From positions 992,001 through 1,056,000 of the forward strand of contig NZ_JABMLK010000002.1 of NCBI RefSeq assembly GCF_013394855.1: a DNA stretch of 64,000 nt, written 5' to 3'. A program made the position numbers and the translations under genes. The stretch is from Limnobaculum xujianqingii. GTDB taxonomy: Bacteria; Pseudomonadota; Gammaproteobacteria; Enterobacterales; Enterobacteriaceae. Shown here in pieces: positions 58,125 through 64,000 of this stretch (the stretch's first letter is position 1; every line of letters starts with the position of its first letter). The notes under the pieces were generated by a model. That model searched no databases. It worked only from the letters and a program-made list of their open reading frames with translations, and had not been told where the DNA came from.

Positions 58125-58467
58125 TTAAGTATTTATAATTCCTGAGGGGGATTATAACGGGGGATAAGAGGAATACTTATCATGGATTGCGGAAAAGTGG
58201 TTATTTCTATAACAATAAAATTAATATTGTGATCGTCGTTCGTTGTTCTGACCCTTTTTTAGAGTATGAATTTAATCGTTTGTTTTTATTGATTTTTAAT
58301 GTTTATCTTAGAAAAGGGTAAATCGGTTTAAGCAGGTGGAAATTTTATTCAAAATAATGGGTAGTGATACATTGCTCTGGTTGACCGCCGCATAGGCGGC
58401 CCAAAGCATCAATTCTTCCTATTTCGTAGGTTCCCGCAATATTCCAAAGGCAAAAGGTCTACCCAGA
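58125..58467. other. Intergenic region between the two GyrI-domain genes
   Basis: No ORF; AT-rich, presumably with the AraC-type gene's promoter. The only structure seen is a short CCGCC-GCATA-GGCGG hairpin at 58385-58399. Confidence 0.45.
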
Positions 58468-58944
58468 TTATTTCCCCGTTACCGGAAAATAGAGATCGGT
58501 TATCAGCTGATCTTCCGGCGTCTCCATTGGATTATTTCGATACACTTCAAATGATGGCTGGTTGGTTTTCTGGAAGTCACTGGCAGGGAGCCAACTGTTA
58601 TAAAACTCGTTATAAACCGGCTCCAGCGCTGAATAAGGACCGATATGGCGATAGGTGGCGTAGCATCCACCGGTTATTAATACGGGCCTGACAATCTCAG
58701 AGAGCTGTTGGTCTGGCAAAGGATGTTCAAACTGCAAACAGGCATCAGAACGGCACTGTTCCGGGGCTTTAACCTTCGGATTGTCGTGATAAACCGCAAT
58801 GGCCGCTCTAACCTGAGCGGTGAGATCTTCCGCCAGTGCCCAGTCCCAGAGTGCATTAAACGCCTTATTGATTTCAGGATAAGGGCCACAGTGCCTGATG
58901 CCGTAAACAGTGATGGTGTCGCGATTTTCGATAGTAATATTCAT
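58468..58944 (-). CDS. Stand-alone GyrI/SbmC-like domain protein
   Basis: 158 residues, a single GyrI-like small-molecule-binding domain. It closely parallels the C-terminal half of the neighbouring AraC protein: MNITIENRDTITVYGIRHCGPYPEINKAFNALWDW versus MNITIETREEAIVYGVRHIGPYTGIQQAFHQLWQW, and ATYRHIGPYSALEPVYNEFYNSWLP versus ARYRHTGPYNTLEQAYNTFYGQWLP. A local domain duplication is clear. E. coli SbmC (GyrI) inhibits DNA gyrase, but most such domains only bind ligands. Same strand as the AraC gene. Confidence 0.82.
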   Translation of the reverse strand: MNITIENRDTITVYGIRHCGPYPEINKAFNALWDWALAEDLTAQVRAAIAVYHDNPKVKAPEQCRSDACLQFEHPLPDQQLSEIVRPVLITGGCYATYRHIGPYSALEPVYNEFYNSWLPASDFQKTNQPSFEVYRNNPMETPEDQLITDLYFPVTGK

Positions 58945-59071
58945 AGTGTATCCCTAAGATTATTAGCCAGTAGTAGTAAAGTTAACCACACTCATCGCGT
59001 ATTTGGATAGAATTCAATGTGCTGTTAAAAATAATAGCTCAATGACACTCTGACTGTTTATTAATCCGGCG

Positions 59072-59629
59072 CTAATTCTGATTAATTTTACTGCTAATAA
59101 ACGCGGTAACGCTCTGGTTATCTGACTGAGTCATTTCCTTAGGAATACCAATGTATCCTTCATTGGTAATAATAAAAATATATTTGTCATGAGTTATAAC
59201 GGATTTAACAAAGCTCCATTTAAGAGCAATAACGAACTGTGCGCGAATTTGGTTGATACCATGTTCACCGATCTCAATGATTTCATCGTGTTCCGATAAG
59301 GCTGTTTGACGGTGTTGTTTCATTTTTTGGGATAGGCAAAAGTTATAACGAATACCTTCAAAATAGATGCCGAACATGAACGCTAAGACCAGTTTGACCC
59401 AGAGATCATAGCGTTCGGGGATTGCATCCCACATCATTGCGACCACAATTAAACAGAAGTAGAAAATAACATTGGCAATGCGCTGAAAAATACTCCGGCG
59501 TTTATGACGGTTTAACGCCAGAAACAGACGCGTAGCTTCTTTGTGATCCCGATAGGACATGGCCGGGATAGTATATCTGTAAGTTATATTGCCAATATTC
59601 CCATCAAATGCATCTGATTTATCGATCAT
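59072..59629 (-). CDS. YcxB-like membrane protein
   Basis: 185 residues. Two adjacent membrane segments (about 51-66 IANVIFYFCLIVVAMMW and 75-95 LWVKLVLAFMFGIYFEGIRY) are followed by a soluble C-terminal YcxB-like domain (EIIEIGEHGINQIRAQFVIALKWSFVKSVITHDKYIFIITNEGYIGIPKEM). Function unknown. The start at 59629 has AGGA very close; an internal Met24 is an alternative. It lies just past the glgP terminator. Confidence 0.65.
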   Translation of the reverse strand: MIDKSDAFDGNIGNITYRYTIPAMSYRDHKEATRLFLALNRHKRRSIFQRIANVIFYFCLIVVAMMWDAIPERYDLWVKLVLAFMFGIYFEGIRYNFCLSQKMKQHRQTALSEHDEIIEIGEHGINQIRAQFVIALKWSFVKSVITHDKYIFIITNEGYIGIPKEMTQSDNQSVTAFISSKINQN

Positions 59630-59656
59630 TCCTGTTATTTCCGCGGGTAAAAAAAT

Positions 59657-59674
59657 CCCCTGTCAAAACAGGGG
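59657..59674 (-). terminator. Terminator of the glg operon
   Basis: On the minus strand CCCCTGT-TTTG-ACAGGGG followed by ATTTTTTT, right after glgP. Confidence 0.9.
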
Positions 59675-59709
59675 AGTTAATTTCAAAATAATATCACAAT
59701 ATGTTCTGG

Positions 59710-62157
59710 TTATAGCTTCGTAGGCTTAATTTCCCAAATTTCTTCCGCGTACTCCTGAATGGTACGGTCAGAAGAGAAGTAGCCCATATTGGCTATATTT
59801 AGCGCAGCTTTGCGTGCCCAGAGGTTTGGCTTACGATAAAGTTTATCCACCTCGTCGTGCATATCCACATAAGAGCGGTAATCTGCCAGGAGTTGATAGT
59901 AATCACCGAAGTTAACCAGTGAATCAAACAGAGCACCGTAGCGATGAGGATCTTCAGGATTAAATACCCCGGTGGCGATTTGGTTTAATACCTGATTCAG
60001 CTCCGCATCCTCTTCGTAAATTTTACGTGGGTCGTAGCCATGAGCCCGTAGCGTTTCAACCTGCTCGGTGGTGTTGCCAAAAATAAAGATATTGTCATCA
60101 CCTACATGCTCTTTCATTTCCACGTTAGCACCATCAAGCGTACCAATGGTTAACGCGCCGTTCATGGCAAACTTCATGTTACTGGTACCTGATGCTTCTG
60201 TTCCTGCCAGAGAGATCTGCTCAGACAGATCGGCTGCAGGAATAATCATCTGCGCCAGACTGACGCTGTAGTTAGGTATAAATACCACTTTCAGCTTGTT
60301 CTTAATGCGCGCATCGTTGTTAATCACTTTCGCCACATCGTTGATCAGATGAATAATCAGCTTGGCGTTAACGTAAGATGAAGCGGCCTTACCGGCAAAA
60401 ATTACCGCTTTAGGCACCCAGTCAGCATCCGGAGATTGCAAGATACGGTTATATCGAGTGATAACCTGCAGTAAATTAAGTAACTGGCGTTTGTACTCAT
60501 GAATCCGTTTAATCTGCACATCAAATAGCGCATTAGGATTAAGAATCACATTAAGGTTTTCTGCCACATACTCTGCCAGCTTTTTCTTATTCTGTAATTT
60601 AGCTTGTTTGATTTGGTCAATAAAGGCCGGGAAGTCGACAGCTTCATTCAGATAAGAGAGCTTACTCAGATCGGTACGCCAGGTTTTGTCGATGGTTTTA
60701 TCCAGCAGCTCGGAAAGAGGGCGGTTGGCCAGCCCTATCCAGCGTCTTGGCGTTACGCCATTGGTTTTATTACAGAAGTGGTGAGGGAAAATCTTGGCAA
60801 AATCGGCAAACAGTGATTTCACCATCAGATCGGAATGCAGTGCTGAAACCCCATTGACCTTGTGACCACCAATAACCGCCAGCCATGCCATTCTAATCCG
60901 ACGACCGTTAGATTCATCAATCAGAGATACGCGGCTTAATAAACCAGGATCGTCCGGATAGTGCTCTTTAACCACTTTCAGGAAGTATTCGTTAATTTCA
61001 AAAATAATCTGCAAGTGGCGAGGCAGAATTTTGCCCATCATATCCACCGGCCAGGTTTCTAACGCTTCACTCATCAGAGTATGGTTGGTGTAGGAGAATA
61101 TACGAATTGTCATCTCCCAGGCATCTTCCCATTTGAAATTGTGATTATCGATCAACAAACGCATTAATTCAGGAATAGCCAGAACCGGGTGGGTGTCATT
61201 CAGGTGAATGGCAACTTTCTCCGCCAGGTTATCGTAGGTTTCATAAGCCAGCCAGTGGCTATGCAGAATATCCTGCAGCGTGGCGGAAACTAAAAAGTAC
61301 TCCTGGCTCAGACGCAGTTCGCGGCCAGATGAGGTAGAGTCGTTAGGGTAGAGCACCCGGGATACGTTCTCGGAATTGTTTTTATCTTCCACCGCCGCAA
61401 AATAATCGCCCTGATTAAACTTACCCAGGTTAATTTCGTTACTGGCACGTGCCGACCATAAGCGCAGGGTATTGGTCGCATCTGTATCATAACCCGGAAT
61501 AATCTGGTCGTAAGCACAGGCCAGAATCTCCTCGGTTTCTACCCAATGAGAGGTTTTACCTTCAGTTTGTACTCGTCCACCAAAGAACACTTTATAACGG
61601 ACATTATGGCGCGGGAATTCCCAGGCATTACCATATTCCAGCCAGTTATCCGGTGATTCTGCCTGCTGACCATCGACAATATTCTGTTTAAACATGCCGT
61701 AATCATAACGAATGCCGTAACCGCGAGCCGGTAGGCCTAGCGTGGCCAGAGAATCCAGGAAACAGGCCGCCAGACGGCCCAGACCGCCGTTGCCCAGACC
61801 CGGATCGTCCTCTTCGTTAATTAATTGCTCCAGATTGAAGCCCATGCTGTCGAGAGCCTGCGCCAGATCGTCATAGATGCCGAGGTTCAAAAGCGAGTTA
61901 GACAGCGTTCTGCCAATCAAAAATTCCATCGACAGATAAGAGACGCGACGACCAGACTGGGAGAAGTGCGCGCGAGTAGAACGCAACCAGCGTTCTACCA
62001 TCAGATCCCGTACGGAAAATGAGATAGCGTTTAGCCAGTCATGTTCAGTAGCCAGCGCGGGTTCTTTACCAATAACAAACTTCAATTTTTCCTGGATGGA
62101 ATTTTTTAAATTCCGGATGCGTTCTTCGGGTGTTTCAAAATTAAATTGTGAAGACAT
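59710..62157 (-). CDS. glgP: Glycogen phosphorylase
   Basis: 815 residues (E. coli 815). It releases glucose-1-phosphate from glycogen using pyridoxal phosphate. The PLP lysine lies in [25 protein letters not shown]. Other blocks: [83 protein letters not shown] and [13 protein letters not shown]. Last gene of glgC-glgA-glgP; gap to glgA 185 bp with a hairpin. Confidence 0.97.
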   Translation of the reverse strand: MSSQFNFETPEERIRNLKNSIQEKLKFVIGKEPALATEHDWLNAISFSVRDLMVERWLRSTRAHFSQSGRRVSYLSMEFLIGRTLSNSLLNLGIYDDLAQALDSMGFNLEQLINEEDDPGLGNGGLGRLAACFLDSLATLGLPARGYGIRYDYGMFKQNIVDGQQAESPDNWLEYGNAWEFPRHNVRYKVFFGGRVQTEGKTSHWVETEEILACAYDQIIPGYDTDATNTLRLWSARASNEINLGKFNQGDYFAAVEDKNNSENVSRVLYPNDSTSSGRELRLSQEYFLVSATLQDILHSHWLAYETYDNLAEKVAIHLNDTHPVLAIPELMRLLIDNHNFKWEDAWEMTIRIFSYTNHTLMSEALETWPVDMMGKILPRHLQIIFEINEYFLKVVKEHYPDDPGLLSRVSLIDESNGRRIRMAWLAVIGGHKVNGVSALHSDLMVKSLFADFAKIFPHHFCNKTNGVTPRRWIGLANRPLSELLDKTIDKTWRTDLSKLSYLNEAVDFPAFIDQIKQAKLQNKKKLAEYVAENLNVILNPNALFDVQIKRIHEYKRQLLNLLQVITRYNRILQSPDADWVPKAVIFAGKAASSYVNAKLIIHLINDVAKVINNDARIKNKLKVVFIPNYSVSLAQMIIPAADLSEQISLAGTEASGTSNMKFAMNGALTIGTLDGANVEMKEHVGDDNIFIFGNTTEQVETLRAHGYDPRKIYEEDAELNQVLNQIATGVFNPEDPHRYGALFDSLVNFGDYYQLLADYRSYVDMHDEVDKLYRKPNLWARKAALNIANMGYFSSDRTIQEYAEEIWEIKPTKL

Positions 62158-62244
62158 AAGTCTCGTCCATATTGTGTATGTGTCAGCGTTAAGGGCAAAT
62201 CCATTTTTTGCCAGAGGCCCTGTGAATTTTTAATTATCAATAAT

Positions 62245-62267
62245 TGGGTTTCATGGTTTGAAACCCA
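62245..62267 (-). other. Intercistronic hairpin between glgA and glgP
   Basis: TGGGTTTCA pairs perfectly with TGAAACCCA around a five-base loop in the 185-bp glgA-glgP gap. It has no T-run on the minus strand, so it may be a processing or stability element. Confidence 0.5.
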
Positions 62268-62342
62268 GCTTGGTTTTAAGTGGTATATCCATGCGGTCCA
62301 TATTTAAGTTATCGTTCAATATTTCAGCAATGCAAGAAAAAG

Positions 62343-63776
62343 CTAACTTAAATGTTGGTACATGGTTAAGTATTTCTCGGCGGCAATATCCCAGCTAAAG
62401 TCCATCGCCATAGCCTGACGTTGTACTCGACGCCACTTAACTGGCTCAGCCCAAAGGGCAAACACCCGTCGAATAGCATCGTTTAATTCATTGACCTGAC
62501 TGTCGCGGAAGATAAAACCGGTAGCTAATTTATCCGCCAGATTTTCCAGCGAGCAGTCAATGACGGTATCTGCCAGGCCACCGGTATATCTGACCAGCGG
62601 GAGGGTGCCGTATTTCAAGCCATAAAGCTGAGTTAATCCGCATGGCTCAAAGCGGCTGGGAACCAGAATGACATCTGCTGCGCCGATGATGTTGTGGGCC
62701 AGTGCTTCGTCATAACCAATATGTACCGCTATCTGTTTAGGGTACTGTTTGGCCATATCCAGCCAGGCATCCTGTAGGTGGGTATCACCACTACCCAACA
62801 GGACCAGTTGCCCCCCCAGTTCCAGCAGTTTTGGCAAAGATTCTAACAGCAAATCCAGACCCTTTTGACTACTCAGGCGACTTACCACACCAAACAGCGG
62901 CGCATCAGGGGTGACTGTCAGAGCCTGTTGATACTGCAGCGCTGCTTTGCATGCTGCTTTACCCGCCATCTTTCTCGGATGGTAATTTTCCGGCAGCAGT
63001 GGATCGGTTAATGGATTCCATATTTGATAGTCAACGCCGTTGAGAATACCGGTTAACTTACCGTGATATTGACGCTGCTCAAGCAGGTTTTCCATACCAA
63101 AACCGTACTCTGATTGGGTTATCTCTTTGGCATATGTTGGGCTGACGGCGGTGATCATATCCGCGTAATACAGACCCGCTTTGAGATAGGAAATTTGCCC
63201 GTAGAACTCCAGCCCGTCAGGTTGCATAAAATGAGAGGGAAGATGAAGCTCATGCAAATGTCGGGCAGAAAATTGTCCCTGATAGGCCAGGTTATGCACG
63301 GTAAATACCGAGCGAGCCGGATAGCCACGAGCAGCTAGATAGGCACCTGCCAGTCCGGCATGCCAGTCGTGGGCGTGAACAATTTCAGGCTGCCAGTAAG
63401 GGTCAATCGCGCAAGCCAGTTCACAGGCAACCCAGCCTAATAACGCAAAGCGTTTATAGTTATCAGCATACTCATGCTGGGCACCATCGTGGTAAGGACT
63501 GCCAGGACGATCGTAAAGATGCGGTGCATCAATCAGATAGATTCCCACGCCATTATAAGTGCCATAACGTAGGGTTATTTTACCGGCAAAGGTCTCTTGT
63601 TCGGCGACCAGTGAGGTTTCTCCAATGCCTTTCATCAAGGCGGGAAAGCCGGGCATCAGCAGGCGAACATCGGCCCCTGCGGCAATCTGAGCTGCGGGAA
63701 GGGCACCGAGTACATCAGCCAGTCCTCCCGTTTTTAATAGCGGGTACAACTCAGAACATGCGTGTAAAACTCGCAT
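62343..63776 (-). CDS. glgA: Glycogen synthase (ADP-glucose)
   Basis: 477 residues (E. coli 477), GT5 family. The ADP-glucose-binding KTGGLADV motif occurs as Lys15-Thr-Gly-Gly. Other blocks: [61 protein letters not shown] and the C-terminal [32 protein letters not shown]. It extends alpha-1,4-glucan. Between glgC and glgP. Confidence 0.97.
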   Translation of the reverse strand: MRVLHACSELYPLLKTGGLADVLGALPAAQIAAGADVRLLMPGFPALMKGIGETSLVAEQETFAGKITLRYGTYNGVGIYLIDAPHLYDRPGSPYHDGAQHEYADNYKRFALLGWVACELACAIDPYWQPEIVHAHDWHAGLAGAYLAARGYPARSVFTVHNLAYQGQFSARHLHELHLPSHFMQPDGLEFYGQISYLKAGLYYADMITAVSPTYAKEITQSEYGFGMENLLEQRQYHGKLTGILNGVDYQIWNPLTDPLLPENYHPRKMAGKAACKAALQYQQALTVTPDAPLFGVVSRLSSQKGLDLLLESLPKLLELGGQLVLLGSGDTHLQDAWLDMAKQYPKQIAVHIGYDEALAHNIIGAADVILVPSRFEPCGLTQLYGLKYGTLPLVRYTGGLADTVIDCSLENLADKLATGFIFRDSQVNELNDAIRRVFALWAEPVKWRRVQRQAMAMDFSWDIAAEKYLTMYQHLS

Positions 63777-63804
63777 CCTAACTCCTGTCTGAAAATAGAA
63801 ACAT

Positions 63805-63833
63805 CCCGGTTTGCGATGATCCGCGAAACCGGG
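63805..63833 (-). other. Intercistronic hairpin between glgC and glgA
   Basis: CCCGGTTTGCG and CGCGAAACCGGG form a strong imperfect stem around ATGATC, in the roughly 105-bp gap between glgC stop and glgA start. It may be an attenuator or mRNA stabiliser. Confidence 0.5.
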
Positions 63834-63881
63834 TTAAATATTAAACATAGTGAATGTTCACCAGACTTTTGGGGCATCCAG

Positions 63882-64000
63882 TTATAATTTCGCCAGCATC
63901 TCTTTGGTGATTAAAACTATACCCCCTTCTGAGCGGTGGAAACGGCGCTGATCTTCTTCCACATTTTCCCCCACCACTAAACCTTCCGGTAAGTGGCAGC
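63882..64000 (-). CDS. glgC: Glucose-1-phosphate adenylyltransferase, C-terminal end (partial)
   Basis: Only the last 39 codons lie in the window, to a TAA at 63884-63882. They read [20 protein letters not shown] followed by [18 protein letters not shown], matching the GlgC C-terminus (E. coli [37 protein letters not shown]). It makes ADP-glucose. The 5' end and any glgB/glgX lie beyond base 64000. Confidence 0.93.
   Translation of the reverse strand, partial: CHLPEGLVVGENVEEDQRRFHRSEGGIVLITKEMLAKL

Noticed and set aside
1..64000. Prophage, transposase, CRISPR array or restriction/defence island
   Set aside because: No integrase, transposase, cas, methylase or evenly spaced direct repeats were seen; nearly all genes are housekeeping or catabolic.

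Overview
The window is a contiguous piece of a gamma-proteobacterial chromosome, almost certainly Enterobacterales. Most proteins are recognisable as close relatives of E. coli K-12 proteins (TolB, Pal, AroG, GpmA, GalETKM, ModABCEF, UvrB, MoaA-E, RhlE, YbiT, PutA/PutP, GlgP/GlgA), and many lie in the order of the E. coli minute 16-18 region. Several E. coli segments are missing or moved: nadA-pnuC between the tRNA-Lys cluster and aroG, bioABFCD before uvrB, and the modE-modF adjacency. The put and glg loci lie next to this block. This suggests a family other than Enterobacteriaceae sensu stricto; Budviciaceae (Pragia/Limnobaculum/Budvicia) is my guess from memory only. The DNA is moderately AT-rich, and I see no phage, transposase or CRISPR array.

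Layout. 1-3.05 kb: end of tolA, then tolB-pal-cpoB (envelope Tol-Pal system). 3.26-3.67 kb: two identical tRNA-Lys genes and a duplicated tRNA 3' fragment. 3.9-6.8 kb: a lone yjhX toxin-family gene, aroG, and Fur-boxed gpmA. 7.0-11.3 kb: galETKM operon on the minus strand. 11.4-13.6 kb: a cysteine-less isochorismatase-fold protein and modF. 13.8-19.8 kb: a nucleoside-use island (Tsx-like porin, phosphopentomutase, xapA, xapB, xapR) separating modF from modE. 19.9-23.8 kb: modE, acrZ and modABC with a clear ModE operator. 24-28.4 kb: ybhA, uvrB (LexA and DnaA boxes) and a cbrC-like gene. 28.5-32.4 kb: a large secreted protein with three W-Y repeats, a VF530 protein and a SlyB-like lipoprotein. 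32.4-36.5 kb: ybhK and moaABCDE with FNR, ModE and Moco-riboswitch elements. 36.7-42.7 kb: a flavodoxin-like protein, ybhL, rhlE, ybiT and a TPR membrane protein.

43.0-49.4 kb is a sugar-acid catabolic cluster: gldA-like dehydrogenase, MFS permease, IlvD/Edd dehydratase (broken by a one-base deletion), YjhH/YagE-type aldolase and an IclR regulator. Its divergent promoter is full of GTTCT half-sites. 49.5-51.0 kb: rcnA/rcnR with two textbook RcnR operators. 51.1-57.2 kb: putA/putP with GTTGCA sites between them. 57.2-59.6 kb: an AraC-GyrI regulator, a stand-alone GyrI-domain paralogue and a YcxB-like membrane protein. 59.7-64 kb: the glgC-glgA-glgP operon, with glgC cut by the window edge.

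The genes form physiological sets. Molybdate uptake (modABC/modE) and cofactor synthesis (moaA-E) appear to share ModE control. The xap island would import nucleosides, phosphorolyse them and isomerise the ribose-1-phosphate. The sugar-acid cluster would convert an aldonate to pyruvate plus an aldehyde. The most unusual non-coding observation is a family of about 160-bp intergenic repeats, three full and one truncated, with compensating base changes in its terminal hairpin. No wholly new multi-gene system is evident; the best candidates for novelty are this repeat family, the tRNA-Lys-linked hairpin insert and the 882-residue secreted protein.
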